NCBI GenBank assembly: GCA_031418715.1
Contig: JANOJL010000059.1
Location: forward strand, 62,001-126,000
Direction of reading: 5' to 3'
Origin: JANMDU01 sp031418715
Lineage (GTDB): Bacteria > Pseudomonadota > Gammaproteobacteria > Burkholderiales > Burkholderiaceae_C
Length of the DNA stretch: 64,000 nucleotides
Part shown: positions 9,122 through 18,050 of the stretch, in pieces
How positions within the stretch are numbered: the stretch's first letter is position 1
How the letters are laid out: every line of letters starts with the position of its first letter
Program-made: the position numbers and the translations under genes
Notes under the pieces: model-generated
Database searches by the model: none
What the model saw: only the letters and a program-made list of their open reading frames with translations
Told to the model about the DNA's origin: nothing

Positions 9122-9880
9122 TTAAGCGGCTTGGCCTTCTGCAACTTCGACGAATTCGTCGTCGCTGCCTGCTGCTGCGACTGCTTTCACGACTTGCTCA
9201 ACCGCATTGGCGCGGCCTTCAAGGATCGCGTCGGCTGCGCCACGGGCGTACAACAGGACAGCTTTGGCTGAGTCGTCGTTGCCGGGGATGACGTAGTCAA
9301 TGCCTTCGGGAGAATGGTTGGAATCCACCACGCCAATGATCGGAATACCCAGCTTACGGGCTTCTTGAACCGCGATCTTATGGTAGCCCACATCGATCAA
9401 GAAAATCGCGTCCGGCAGGCTGGCCATGTCAGCAATGCCGCCGATGTCGCGCTCGAGCTTGGCCATCTCACGAGAGAAGGTCAGTTGCTCTTTTTTGCTC
9501 AATGCATCCAAGCCAGTTTCTAGCTGCGCCTTCATGTCTTTGAGACGCTTAAGGCTGCCTTTGACGGTTTTGAAGTTGGTCAGCATGCCGCCGAGCCAGC
9601 GCTGGTTCACGAAAGGCACGCCAGCACGGGCAGCCTCTTCAGCTACGATGTCGCGCGCGGTGCGCTTGGTACCAACGATCATGATGTTGCCACGGTTGGC
9701 AGACAACTGACGGATGAACTTCATCGCTTCCTCGTACATCGGGAGCGATTTTTCGAGGTTGATGATGTGAATTTTGTTGCGATGACCGAAGATGAACGGT
9801 GCCATCTTGGGGTTCCAGAAGCGGGTCTGGTGGCCGAAATGGACGCCTGCGTCCAGCATCTCGCGCATGGAAATTGCCAT
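9122..9880 (-). CDS. rpsB: 30S ribosomal protein S2
   Basis: S2 is a late-assembling protein of the small subunit. The 252-residue product starts at the ATG at 9880 and shows the family signatures MREMLDAGVHFGHQTRFWNPKM, FVNQRWLGGMLTNF and LIDVGYHKIAVQEARKLGIPIIGVVDSN in the expected order. It ends with an acidic/alanine-rich tail (SDDEFVEVAEGQAA). It is transcribed away from a divergent amidase gene, with a 161-bp shared upstream region. Confidence 0.98.
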   Translation of the reverse strand: MAISMREMLDAGVHFGHQTRFWNPKMAPFIFGHRNKIHIINLEKSLPMYEEAMKFIRQLSANRGNIMIVGTKRTARDIVAEEAARAGVPFVNQRWLGGMLTNFKTVKGSLKRLKDMKAQLETGLDALSKKEQLTFSREMAKLERDIGGIADMASLPDAIFLIDVGYHKIAVQEARKLGIPIIGVVDSNHSPEGIDYVIPGNDDSAKAVLLYARGAADAILEGRANAVEQVVKAVAAAGSDDEFVEVAEGQAA

Positions 9881-10029
9881 GATTTGATTCCTAAGGTTGG
9901 GTCTAAAATCGGTTCGTATTGCACCCTGTTTTCATGTTTGGAAACAGAACGAAACACCTTGGTTGAACCGATTAGCGGCTATTTGCTACACCCGAACCAT
10001 CGAAGACAGCTCAAGCAGCAAAGCCTTTA

Positions 10030-10035
10030 ATTATA
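10030..10035 (-). promoter_or_regulatory. Candidate -10 element for rpsB
   Basis: On the minus strand a perfect TATAAT occurs about 150 nt upstream of the rpsB start, partly inside the start region of the divergent amidase. No good -35 hexamer at 17-bp spacing is visible, so the call is tentative. A long leader is common for ribosomal protein operons. Confidence 0.35.
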
Positions 10036-10041
10036 GCACCC

Positions 10042-11397
10042 ATGCCCACTTCTTCTGCATCAATCTTAGACTTGTACGACACAGTGCAAGCCATGCGCTC
10101 TGGGCAAACCAGCGCCGCTGCGCAGATGCAGCGCTGCCTAAAAGTTACCCAATCAGCCGTTTGCGCGAGCACGTTTCGCCGAATCAACCCGCTGGCTTTG
10201 CTGCAGGCCAGCCAAACCTGCGCAGATTTACCGCTGGCAGGGTTGGCTGTGTCAGTCAAGGATTTGTTTGATGTGGCGGGAGAGGTCTCGGCCAGTGGCA
10301 CGGCGGTCATGGCATCCAATCCGCCCGCAACGGCTGACGCGCCCGCTGTGGCGCGCATCAAAGCCGCAGGGGGCGTAGTGATCGGGCGCACGCACATGGT
10401 GGAGCTGGCGTTTTCCGGCATGGGCGTGAACCCGCACTTCGGTACACCGGTGAACCCGCTAGCGCTACTTGCTGACCCTGACGCACCGCGCATCCCGGGC
10501 GGTTCATCGAGCGGAGCGGCCGTCTCGGTGGCCAGTGGAGCGGCTTTCATGGGTTTGGGCTCAGACACGGGCGGCTCGATCCGCATTCCGGCAGCTTTGT
10601 GCGGCTTGGTGGGCTTCAAGCCGACGGCGAGCAGCGTGCCTTTGCAAGGCGCTGTGCCGCTGTCGCACACGCTCGACAGCATCGGCGCGCTTACGCGCAG
10701 TGTGCGCGATGCCGTGCTTGCGCATGAAATTTTGAGCGCGCAGCACCTCTCTCCAATCTGCAAACCGCTGAAAGACTGCCACTTCGCCGTCGCCCAAACC
10801 GCGATGTTGGATGGGCTCGACGCGCAAGTGGCAGCAAATTTTGAACGCAGCCTTGCATCCATCGCCCAAGCAGGTGTGAAGATCACTGAAATCCCGCTCA
10901 AGCTGTTGGCTGAACTGAGCACCATCCAATCGCGCGGCGGCTTCTTAGCCCCGGAGGTACAAAGTTGGATGATTCCCGCTGGCCTGTGGCCACTGCACCA
11001 AGCCGAGCTGGACCCGCGCGTGGTGCAACGCATTGCGATGGCCAACACCATGACCGCTGCAGACTACATTCGCCTGCAGCTCGCTCGTCAAACGTGGATC
11101 GCGCAAATGCAAGCTGCGCTACAAGGCTTTGATGGCGTTCTCTCGCCAACAGTGCCACTCGTCGCCACCCCAATCGCAGATGTCGCGCCCGGCGCTGAGA
11201 GAGACGCAGAATTCTTCCGCATCAACGCCCTCATGCTGCGCAACACCAGCGTGGTGAATCTGCTCGATGGCTGCGCGATCAGTCTGCCTAATCAGCCCGC
11301 AGGCCAACTGCCCACTGGCTTGATGCTTTGGCACTGCGGCGGGCGCGACGAGGACATTTTGCACATTTCACTGCAATTGGAAAGTCTTGTACATTGA
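10042..11397 (+). CDS. Amidase-signature family hydrolase
   Basis: This is a cytoplasmic Ser-cisSer-Lys amidase (the family of GatA, AtzF and many amide hydrolases). In the 451-residue product the catalytic lysine is Lys73 in SVKDLFD. The cis-serine lies in the GGSSSGAAV loop (residues 153-161). The nucleophile is Ser179 in SDTGGSIRIPA. The substrate cannot be read from sequence. It is not an obvious GatA because no gatB or gatC is nearby and the C-terminus is short. It starts at an ATG 161 bp from the divergent rpsB and is followed by a D-amino-acid dehydrogenase gene, which might hint at amide or amino-acid breakdown but is weak evidence. Confidence 0.9.
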   Translation: MPTSSASILDLYDTVQAMRSGQTSAAAQMQRCLKVTQSAVCASTFRRINPLALLQASQTCADLPLAGLAVSVKDLFDVAGEVSASGTAVMASNPPATADAPAVARIKAAGGVVIGRTHMVELAFSGMGVNPHFGTPVNPLALLADPDAPRIPGGSSSGAAVSVASGAAFMGLGSDTGGSIRIPAALCGLVGFKPTASSVPLQGAVPLSHTLDSIGALTRSVRDAVLAHEILSAQHLSPICKPLKDCHFAVAQTAMLDGLDAQVAANFERSLASIAQAGVKITEIPLKLLAELSTIQSRGGFLAPEVQSWMIPAGLWPLHQAELDPRVVQRIAMANTMTAADYIRLQLARQTWIAQMQAALQGFDGVLSPTVPLVATPIADVAPGAERDAEFFRINALMLRNTSVVNLLDGCAISLPNQPAGQLPTGLMLWHCGGRDEDILHISLQLESLVH

Positions 11398-11425
11398 ATA
11401 CACAGCTTCTGACGATACAATAGAC

Positions 11426-11492
11426 ACTATCAAATTTATAGCACTTTGCGCATATTTTATAAGGGCTAGATGCCCTTTTTACTTATAAAAAA
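11426..11492 (+). repeat. Dispersed repeat copy 3 (upstream of dadA)
   Basis: Forward copy and one of the best preserved: CTATcaaatttATAGCactttGCGCAtattttATAAgGGCTAGatgCC, ending in cTTATAAAA. It ends about 12 bp before the dadA ATG, so it supplies the leader of that gene. Confidence 0.85.
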
Positions 11493-11504
11493 CACTTGAA
11501 TTCC

Positions 11505-12821
11505 ATGAAAATAGCAGTCGTCGGCGCAGGCATCATTGGCATTACCACGGCGTATGAGCTGGCGCGTGACGGCCATGAAGTCACTGTGTACGAACGCCGT
11601 AGCGCTGCCGCCGAAGAAGCAAGCTTCTCCAACGCAGGTGTGCTCTCACCCGGCTATGTCACGCCTTGGGCTGCGCCCGGTATGTCCTGGAAAGTGCTAA
11701 AGCAAATGGTGAGCCCGCATGCGGCGTTTCGCTTGAAGCTGCCGCTCTCAGGGGCAGACATGACCTGGCTGTGGCACTTCTGGCGCGCCTGCCATCCAGA
11801 CACTTACCAGCGCCACCGCAGCGCTTTGCAGAAATTGGCGATTTACAGCCGCAGCCAGTTGCATGCAATCACTGAGCGCCACGGTTTGGAATACGACCGC
11901 GCCAGTGGCTATTTGATCGCTCTGCGCAGTGATAAAGATAGCGCGATGGTACAACCCAGCTTGAAGGTGTTGCTTGATCTGGGCGTTCCATTTGCGCAGA
12001 TCAATGAAGAAGCTGCGCGCGAGATCGAGCCAGCGATCAACCAAGATACGCGCTTCGTTGGCGCGATTCATCTGGCGCAGGACGAGGTGGCCAACTGCCG
12101 CCAGTTTGCGCTGCTGCTCAAAGACGAATGCCGCCGTATGGGTGTGCAGTTTGAATTCAATGTTTCAGTGCAAAAAGTGGAGTCGTCTATCATAAATACT
12201 GTGCAGAGTGCTATGGTTTATGCAGTAGAACTGGTGCAAGCTTCGCAACTATCACAGCTATCGTCTTTCGCGCCAGCGGCAACAGGCGAAGTTCAATCGT
12301 TTGCACATGACGCGGTGGTACTCTGCACGGGCGTGCATGCCGCGCCCCTGCTAGCGCCTCTGGGTGTGCATTTGCCACTGCGCCCAGTCTATGGTTATGC
12401 GGTGAGTGCGCATGTGAAAGAGCCACTAAATGCGCCCCGCTCGGGTCTGATGGATGAGCATTACAAAGTGAGCATCACGCGCTTAGGGCAACGTGTGCGC
12501 GTGGCAGGTAGCGCTCAGGTCGGTGGCCGCGCGGGTAGCATGAACGCTGCCGCGATGAAAACCTTGTACAAAGTATTGCACGATTGGTTTCCTGGCGCTG
12601 CCGTGATGAGCCAAGGTGTGCAGGAATGGCAGGGCGCTCGTCCGATGTTGGCCAATCGCCCGCCAGTGATAGGCCGCGCTAGCGCTAGCAGCCCTATCTG
12701 GCTCAGCCTTGGGCATGGCTCCAGCGGTTGGGCGCTGTCGTGTGGCAGTGCACGGCTACTGGCAGATCAAATCCAAGGGCGTGAGCCCGGGCTAGATGCT
12801 GCGCCTTTTGCGCTGAACTGA
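11505..12821 (+). CDS. dadA: D-amino acid dehydrogenase (FAD-dependent oxidoreductase)
   Basis: This enzyme oxidatively deaminates D-amino acids to 2-oxo acids, passing electrons to the respiratory chain. The 438-residue product opens with the FAD-binding Rossmann motif MKIAVVGAGIIGITTAYEL. The family blocks SFSNAGVLSPGYVTPWAAPGM and the C-terminal LSLGHGSSGWALSCGSARLLADQI follow. I start at the ATG at 11505; a TTG three codons earlier is possible. A partial copy of the dispersed repeat (12186-12233, reverse) encodes residues in the middle of the protein (about 228-243, IINTVQSAMVYAVELV). The same region carries an extra serine/alanine-rich stretch (ASQLSQLSSFAPAATGE) that looks like a lineage insertion between conserved blocks. 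Confidence 0.93.
   Translation: MKIAVVGAGIIGITTAYELARDGHEVTVYERRSAAAEEASFSNAGVLSPGYVTPWAAPGMSWKVLKQMVSPHAAFRLKLPLSGADMTWLWHFWRACHPDTYQRHRSALQKLAIYSRSQLHAITERHGLEYDRASGYLIALRSDKDSAMVQPSLKVLLDLGVPFAQINEEAAREIEPAINQDTRFVGAIHLAQDEVANCRQFALLLKDECRRMGVQFEFNVSVQKVESSIINTVQSAMVYAVELVQASQLSQLSSFAPAATGEVQSFAHDAVVLCTGVHAAPLLAPLGVHLPLRPVYGYAVSAHVKEPLNAPRSGLMDEHYKVSITRLGQRVRVAGSAQVGGRAGSMNAAAMKTLYKVLHDWFPGAAVMSQGVQEWQGARPMLANRPPVIGRASASSPIWLSLGHGSSGWALSCGSARLLADQIQGREPGLDAAPFALN
12186..12233 (-). repeat. Dispersed repeat copy 4 (inside dadA, partial)
   Basis: Reverse-orientation partial copy. Read on the minus strand it gives ctactgcataaaccATAGCActcTGCaCAgtatTTAT. It lies in frame within the dadA coding region. 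Confidence 0.6.
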
Positions 12822-12839
12822 GCGATCATCCAAACATTC

Positions 12840-14930
12840 TCAAGCTGGTTTGATCGGCTGCTGGATGTTTAAAAGCTCAGTGGGTGCGTAATCATTATGC
12901 TGATCTGGTTCGGGGGCTTGGGTTGTCTGATTGCCGGCTTGGCTTGAGTGCACTTCATTGAGCACGCGGCTCATCCGATCAGCCTCAGCCACGAGAAAGC
13001 GGGTATCGATGCCATGGAGCATCTCTCGTTCGATGCGGTGAATGCGTTCGTACAGATTGGAAGAAGCGCCATCTTTGCGGTCTTCATGATCAGGCGAATC
13101 GTGCATCTGCTCCATTTCAGAAGGCGTGTTGTAGTCGTTGCGTGCATCGCGCAGCATTTGCGCCGCTTCAGCATGGGACTGCGAGCCGCCCACCCAGCCA
13201 ATTCTCTTGGCAGCCTCAAGTTCTTCCAAGGTGCGCAAGCTGCGCCGCTCCAACGTATCCACCCGAAAACCTTGCAGCGGCAGCCAAGCCATTGCCATTC
13301 GCGCCGTGCCCGCGAGAGGTGCTCCATGCGAGGCCAGTGCCATCAGACGAGAGAGGATTTTTTGTGCCAATCGCGTGGCCAGCGCAGGATCAGGCGGCAT
13401 CAAGACAGTGATACCGAAAGCATGGCGTGAAATACGCGCCAATCCATCGACGCCCGTCACACTGGTGGATAAACTGGCCGCAATTTGCACCATGCCCATC
13501 TCAAAGCCCTGCTCGCCATACTCATGCATTGCTTGTTCGGCATCCATCACGGAAATATAAATAAAGACTGCGCCCGTTTGCTCGTTTTGAATGCGGCTGC
13601 GCACTTTGTTGTAGAGATGCGCTTGCATGCCATCGCGGTTGAGTAAACCCGTGAGTACGTCACGCAGCGGCGAGGTCTTCGCGCGCGCCATAACCTGCCT
13701 GCCCATGCGGTGCTGCATAAACAGGCCTCGCATCAAAACCAAAGATGCCAGCATGCTGATCAAAGCTGCCAAAATACCACTCGTATCCGTGTCGAGAACA
13801 CCCAAGTAAGCGCCAAACAACAAAAATAAAGCGCTGACATAGCAAAGCAGGCCCAGCAAAATGCCGACATTGCGTGAATAATTTTTGTACCAAGCCCAGG
13901 CAAGCATGCCCACCACGAAAATAAGAACAAAGATCAGCATCCCCGCGATGCCAGTAGCAGCTGTATCGCGCCAGCGATAGTCCACCCAAAATATAGCAAG
14001 CACCACACCGCCTAACGCCAACACAATCGATCCCCACCACCAGCGCCGCGAATGCGCTCGTATGCCAACAGCCACCGCAGCCACCCAAGGCAGCAACATG
14101 CCCCACACGGTATTGATAATGAATTTAACCTTGTCATTGAAATCATCGCTGTTTGTGCCAACCACCGTGCCGCCCAAGCCGCTGCCGAATATCAGCACCA
14201 ATGCCACCATCGTACTCATCACAGCCACCGATATAAAGCTCAGTTTTTGGAAATTCAGCGCTGTCAACAAACCCATCAATACCATCACCAGATTGATGCC
14301 CACAAACATGCCCGCCAGCCAGACTCTGAGAGTACGCGACTCTAAAAATGCACGATTATTCTGCAGCAGCACAGGCGCATCCAAAATGCCGCGATGCGCA
14401 AACTGCAAGATCACATCCATTTGGCCTGGTGGCAGTGGCACGTTGAAAGTGGGCTGGCGATCTGCCAGCGGCCAACTCCGCATCGCCAAGGTGTCCCCCG
14501 CTGTGAGTGTCGTCCACGCGCCGCCGTCATGACGGTAAGACAAATGCACTGCATCGAGCCGCGGCATCATCACCGTGAGGCTGAAATCACTGGCCAATCG
14601 TTCAGAAAAGACTGTCATGCGCGTCACGAAGCGTTCGCCGCTGCGGATGATGACGGGCGCTTTGTTGGGTTCCGATAAAAAGCGTTCCGAAGGCCAAATC
14701 CACACCTGTGCTGGATCAATTGGCTCAGCATTGGTCTGCGTCACGCTGCCAACCATGGTTGCCTCCCAACGCTGCCGCAAATCTAGAGACAAGCTGGCCT
14801 TGGCTTCTTGGCTCTGCGCCTGCACCAGTATCTCCCCCCAGTTGATTTGGGGAGCCGCATGCGCCAGAGATTGCCAAGCCATCAGTAGCCCGAGCACAAG
14901 TCTACGAGCAAACTTTAGCCACAGGCTCAC
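12840..14930 (-). CDS. Membrane protein with 7TM sensor region and degenerate GGDEF domain
   Basis: The 696-residue product begins at a GTG (14930) that overlaps the upstream stop codon as GTGA. It has a signal peptide (RRLVLGLLMAWQSLAHA), a periplasmic region of about 150 residues resembling the 7TMR-DISM extracellular domain, and about seven membrane helices (roughly 180-390). A GGDEF-like domain then opens with DVLTGLLNRDGM. Where the catalytic GGDEF loop should be, the sequence reads RISRHAFGI, so four of the five signature residues are missing. I infer that it does not make cyclic di-GMP and may act as a receptor or scaffold. The C-terminal ~130 residues are polar and unmatched. It is coupled to the DUF599 gene upstream. 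Confidence 0.85.
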   Translation of the reverse strand: MSLWLKFARRLVLGLLMAWQSLAHAAPQINWGEILVQAQSQEAKASLSLDLRQRWEATMVGSVTQTNAEPIDPAQVWIWPSERFLSEPNKAPVIIRSGERFVTRMTVFSERLASDFSLTVMMPRLDAVHLSYRHDGGAWTTLTAGDTLAMRSWPLADRQPTFNVPLPPGQMDVILQFAHRGILDAPVLLQNNRAFLESRTLRVWLAGMFVGINLVMVLMGLLTALNFQKLSFISVAVMSTMVALVLIFGSGLGGTVVGTNSDDFNDKVKFIINTVWGMLLPWVAAVAVGIRAHSRRWWWGSIVLALGGVVLAIFWVDYRWRDTAATGIAGMLIFVLIFVVGMLAWAWYKNYSRNVGILLGLLCYVSALFLLFGAYLGVLDTDTSGILAALISMLASLVLMRGLFMQHRMGRQVMARAKTSPLRDVLTGLLNRDGMQAHLYNKVRSRIQNEQTGAVFIYISVMDAEQAMHEYGEQGFEMGMVQIAASLSTSVTGVDGLARISRHAFGITVLMPPDPALATRLAQKILSRLMALASHGAPLAGTARMAMAWLPLQGFRVDTLERRSLRTLEELEAAKRIGWVGGSQSHAEAAQMLRDARNDYNTPSEMEQMHDSPDHEDRKDGASSNLYERIHRIEREMLHGIDTRFLVAEADRMSRVLNEVHSSQAGNQTTQAPEPDQHNDYAPTELLNIQQPIKPA

Positions 14931-15619
14931 CCCAACACCTCCAGCACATCCGAACGGTATTCGCGGTGATACAAAATGATTACCACAGCGGCCGTCGCAA
15001 AAGCAAAGGCCACGGATGAGAAAAACCAAGCGATCACGGCGAAAGCGAAGTAGTAACCGCGTAAGCCATCGTTGAACGTCTCCGCTGCCATGCCCAGCAT
15101 GCGCCCCGCGCGCTGAGAAAACTGCTGCCGATCAAACTTACCCGCTTCAAATTCTTTCGGGTCAGGCATCGAACCAATCAACAGCGCCACAAAGGTGTAT
15201 TGCCGCATGCTCCAAGAAAAGCGAAAGAAGGAAAAGACAAAAATGCTGATCATCGTCAGCACCTTCAAATCAAAAATCAACACTGAGGTACGTTGCGCAA
15301 AAGGAATATCTCGCACCAATTCAGCAGCTTTATCTGTGCTTCCCAGTAGGGCAAACAAGCCACCAATCACGATGATGGTAGTCGAGCAAAAGAAGGCAGG
15401 CGTGGAGGAGAGATTTTGCGTGATGATGCCGTCGAGTACACGTGGATCGCGGCTAGTCGCTTGCTCCATCCATAGGCTGCGGTAGCGGTTGGTGGTAGCA
15501 ATCAGCGAGCCCCGCTTGCTGCCCTGAGATTTAGTAAAAGAGGCATAAGCGATCCAAGCCGTGAAAAAGCCAGCTAATGCTGCCCAATCCGCCCAAGGTA
15601 ATATCGAGAACACGTTCAT
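14927..15619 (-). CDS. DUF599 family membrane protein
   Basis: This conserved inner-membrane protein of unknown function has 230 residues and about four to five hydrophobic helices. Features typical of the DUF599 family are the first helix with DWAALAGFFTAWIAYASF, then NRYRSLWMEQATSRDPRVLDGIITQNLSSTPAFFCSTTIIVIGG split around the second helix, and FRFSWSMRQYTF. Its stop codon overlaps the GTG start of the downstream degenerate-GGDEF gene by four bases, so the pair is probably co-translated and may work together. No catalytic motif is visible. Confidence 0.85.
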   Translation of the reverse strand: MNVFSILPWADWAALAGFFTAWIAYASFTKSQGSKRGSLIATTNRYRSLWMEQATSRDPRVLDGIITQNLSSTPAFFCSTTIIVIGGLFALLGSTDKAAELVRDIPFAQRTSVLIFDLKVLTMISIFVFSFFRFSWSMRQYTFVALLIGSMPDPKEFEAGKFDRQQFSQRAGRMLGMAAETFNDGLRGYYFAFAVIAWFFSSVAFAFATAAVVIILYHREYRSDVLEVLG

Positions 15620-15698
15620 TCACCGAGAGTACACAAAAACGAAAACTCCGCCATCCCCAAATTTAAGGGGCATGGCGGGCTTATTGCGGATCGCTTGA

Positions 15699-16232
15699 TC
15701 AGCCGCGCAGCTTCGCCGCCACCTCTGCTACACGATTGCCATAGGCCTGCGCTGTGTCCAAATCGCCTTGAGGAATTTTGTCAGCGGGATCGTTGGGGCC
15801 GCATTGCGCCATCACGCCGCTGTTGGAGCCGATGCGGTTGATCGTGCCATCGTTGAGTGCTGGCTGGCCGACCCAGATCATGCCTTGCTGCATGGAAAGG
15901 GTGATGAAATACTGAATCGTGGAAAGCTTGTCGCCACTGGGGCTGGCTGAGCAGGTGAAACCACCGGCCACTTTGTCTTTCCAAGCGCTCGTGAACCATT
16001 TTTTGCTGGTGGCATCGGCGAATTTCTTGAACTGCCAGCTGGCCATGCCCATGTAGGTGGGGCTGCCCATGATGATCGCATCGGCTGCGTCTAGAGTGGC
16101 CCATTGGGCTTCGGTCAGATTGCCTTGTGCATCGATCGCGACCAAATCCGCGCCAGCGCCTTTGGCCACAAAATCAGCCACCCGCTGGGTGTGACCATAA
16201 CCTGAGTGATAAACGACTGCTACTTTTGTCAT
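15699..16232 (-). CDS. Flavodoxin-like NAD(P)H:quinone oxidoreductase family protein
   Basis: The 177-residue product has the flavodoxin-fold FMN phosphate loop YHSGYGHTQRVADFV at the N-terminus. The FMN-isoalloxazine loop is GSPTYMGMASWQFKKFADATSKKW, as in WrbA-like proteins. It is shorter than WrbA (about 200) and lacks a clear tetramerisation loop, so the precise activity (quinone reduction or simple FMN reductase) is open. It lies 32 bp downstream of two pirin genes on the same strand. The three probably form an operon responding to redox or aromatic compounds under the divergent LysR regulator, which is an inference from layout. Confidence 0.88.
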   Translation of the reverse strand: MTKVAVVYHSGYGHTQRVADFVAKGAGADLVAIDAQGNLTEAQWATLDAADAIIMGSPTYMGMASWQFKKFADATSKKWFTSAWKDKVAGGFTCSASPSGDKLSTIQYFITLSMQQGMIWVGQPALNDGTINRIGSNSGVMAQCGPNDPADKIPQGDLDTAQAYGNRVAEVAAKLRG

Positions 16233-16264
16233 GATGATTTCCTTGAAATGACGTTGAGAAAAAT

Positions 16265-17167
16265 CTAATAAGAGGCTTCGAGATGACCCATCTCACCTCG
16301 CATGAAAGCGCGCTTGTATGCTGCAATGTCTTCTTCGCTGTTGCCAGTGAAAGGGCCACCAGATACCTTGGGCTCTTTGATCGGCGTGCCAGAAAAGAAC
16401 ACGCCACGCAAGGGTTCAGAGCCTGCTTGAATGCGCGCTGCATGCATGCCCGCAGCAATACCTACTACATCAGATGCTTCAAAAATGATAGCGCTCTGCG
16501 CATAATCTATAACGGCTAGATTCGCATTTGGCGTAGAAAAATAGCCCGTTCGAATCACAAAGAAAGCGTTATCCCCCGCCTTCACAGGAATATCCACACT
16601 CGCACCTGCTTGCAGCGTCACATCTAGCATATTCACCCGCGTGAGCCAGCGTGGATCTTGCGAAATCGTTGACCTTTGACCATCAAACTCACCTGTTACA
16701 ACGCGCAGACTCCCGCCTTCAAAACTCACTGTCGGCATGTCTTCATGCTTGACGCGCAGCCCGACGGGATCAGCCTGTTTATGAGCCCGGCTTAAGTTCA
16801 CAAACACTTGAAGCCCGTGTTCGGTTTTATCTGCATGAGCAGGCGTTTCTTCATGCATCGCGCCGCGCCCAGCTTGAAACCAATGCAAATCGCCTGGGCG
16901 AATCAAGCTGTGATCGCCCATCGAATCGCGGTTGATCGTGCCGCCTTCAGATTCTGGCAAGGTGAGAGAGACGGCGCTCATCCCTGCGTGAGGATGCGGG
17001 CCAAAGGGGTTGGATCGCAAGGTGTAGCTGTCAACGCCAATGAACGGGTCAATCCAGCTCGGATCGACGCGCAGCATATGCGCACCGCTGATGCCATCGA
17101 AGCTATGATGAGGCATCGGCAAGATGGCCTTGACCGCCAGCAAAGGGCGAAGTTCAGATCCACACAT
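16265..17167 (-). CDS. Pirin family protein (first of two)
   Basis: Pirins are cupin-fold metal proteins, some with quercetin dioxygenase activity. The 300-residue product starts at ATG 17167 (MCGSELRPLL), preceded by GGAAG. An earlier in-frame start at 17215 would overlap the neighbouring pirin gene and is rejected. Pirin motifs visible are NPFGPHPHAGMSAVSLTLPES, with the metal-binding HPH, then GDLHWFQAGRGAMHEETP, and the C-terminal GEPLRGVFFSGTPIKEP-like block. A dispersed-repeat copy (16473-16525) is read in antisense and encodes part of the segment ANLAVIDYAQSAIIFEASDV, between conserved blocks. Confidence 0.92.
   Translation of the reverse strand: MCGSELRPLLAVKAILPMPHHSFDGISGAHMLRVDPSWIDPFIGVDSYTLRSNPFGPHPHAGMSAVSLTLPESEGGTINRDSMGDHSLIRPGDLHWFQAGRGAMHEETPAHADKTEHGLQVFVNLSRAHKQADPVGLRVKHEDMPTVSFEGGSLRVVTGEFDGQRSTISQDPRWLTRVNMLDVTLQAGASVDIPVKAGDNAFFVIRTGYFSTPNANLAVIDYAQSAIIFEASDVVGIAAGMHAARIQAGSEPLRGVFFSGTPIKEPKVSGGPFTGNSEEDIAAYKRAFMRGEMGHLEASY
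16473..16525 (+). repeat. Dispersed repeat copy 5 (inside pirin gene)
   Basis: Forward copy: aaaatgATAGCgctcTGCGCAtaatcTATAACGGCTAGAt. It lies inside the coding region of the pirin gene on the opposite strand and the frame stays open through it. Confidence 0.75.
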
Positions 17168-17180
17168 GTTGTTCTTCCAG

Positions 17181-17882
17181 TTAAGCAGACAAATCAAACA
17201 CCAGCACTTCTGCATCGTGAGCAGCAGTCAAGCTCAGGCTGGTTTCACCTTGAATTTTTGCGGCATCTCCGCCCTGCAGCGCTTGGCCGTTCACACTTAA
17301 AGAGCCGCGCACGAGATGCACATAAGCTTTGCGATTTGGATCGAGTGCGAGCGTGGCTTGTTCAGCTCCATCCAACAAGCCTGCATAAATCCGAGCATCG
17401 GCATGCAAGCTGATGCTCCCATTTTCACCTTCGGGCGCAGCCATGAGTTTCAAGAGGCCTTGCTTCTCAGCGGCTGTTACCGTCTTCTGCTCGTAGCTGG
17501 GAGCAATGCCCGTCACATTCGGCTCAATCCAGATTTGGAAGAAATGCGTTTCTTGACCCGCAGCATGGTTGAACTCGCTGTGCATCACGCCTTTGCCTGC
17601 GCTCATGCGCTGCACATCGCCAGGAGGAATGCCTTTGACATTGCCCATGCTGTCTTTGTGTGCCATGCTGCCCGAGATCACATAAGAGATGATCTCCATA
17701 TCGCGGTGGCCGTGCGTGCCAAAGCCAGTGCCAGGGGCAATGCGATCTTCATTGATCACGCGCAGATTGCCCCAGCCCATGTGCGCGTCGTCATGGTAGC
17801 CCGCGAAGGAAAAAGAATGGAAACTCTTGAGCCAGCCATGGTCTGCATAACCGCGCTCTTGGGATTTACGAAGTGTGATCAT
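17181..17882 (-). CDS. Pirin family protein (YhaK/YhhW-like, second of two)
   Basis: The 233-residue bicupin starts at ATG 17882 with the family opening MITLRKSQERGYADHGWLKS and FHSFSFAGYHD. The metal site block is GFGTHGHRDMEIISYVISG, with His-x-His and a downstream Glu, followed by PPGDVQRMSAGKGVMHSEFN. The pattern resembles E. coli YhhW, a pirin with quercetinase activity; the natural substrate is unknown. It is the promoter-proximal gene of a presumed pirin-pirin-flavodoxin operon, diverging from a LysR-type regulator across 168 bp. Confidence 0.93.
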   Translation of the reverse strand: MITLRKSQERGYADHGWLKSFHSFSFAGYHDDAHMGWGNLRVINEDRIAPGTGFGTHGHRDMEIISYVISGSMAHKDSMGNVKGIPPGDVQRMSAGKGVMHSEFNHAAGQETHFFQIWIEPNVTGIAPSYEQKTVTAAEKQGLLKLMAAPEGENGSISLHADARIYAGLLDGAEQATLALDPNRKAYVHLVRGSLSVNGQALQGGDAAKIQGETSLSLTAAHDAEVLVFDLSA

Positions 17883-18023
17883 TGACTGCTCCTAAAAGTG
17901 ATGACTAGGTAGAGGTTGAGAAAACACTAAAAACTGGCTTTTTAGCGTTTTTGCATATTTTTCGCGTTGTCTGCTTCTTTTAATACCAGACACAGTTTAG
18001 GCAAAGCCAAAGCATTTGCAATC

Positions 18024-18046
18024 GAATGATTTTGATGTCATCATTC
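18024..18046. promoter_or_regulatory. Candidate LysR-regulator operator (GAATGAT-N9-ATCATTC)
   Basis: A perfect 7-bp inverted repeat separated by 9 bp ends four bases before the LysR start codon, in the region shared with the divergent pirin operon. LysR-type regulators often bind such T-N11-A-like dyads and repress their own gene. The assignment rests on position and symmetry only. Confidence 0.5.
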
Positions 18047-18050
18047 AAAA

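Noticed and set aside
10011..11051. A 346-codon open frame on the minus strand
   Set aside because: It is antisense to the amidase, which has intact catalytic motifs; the antisense product has low-complexity Ala/Ser/Pro composition.
16540..16560. GTTCGAATC, resembling a tRNA T-loop
   Set aside because: No acceptor stem, anticodon arm or cloverleaf can be built around it, and it lies inside a pirin coding region.
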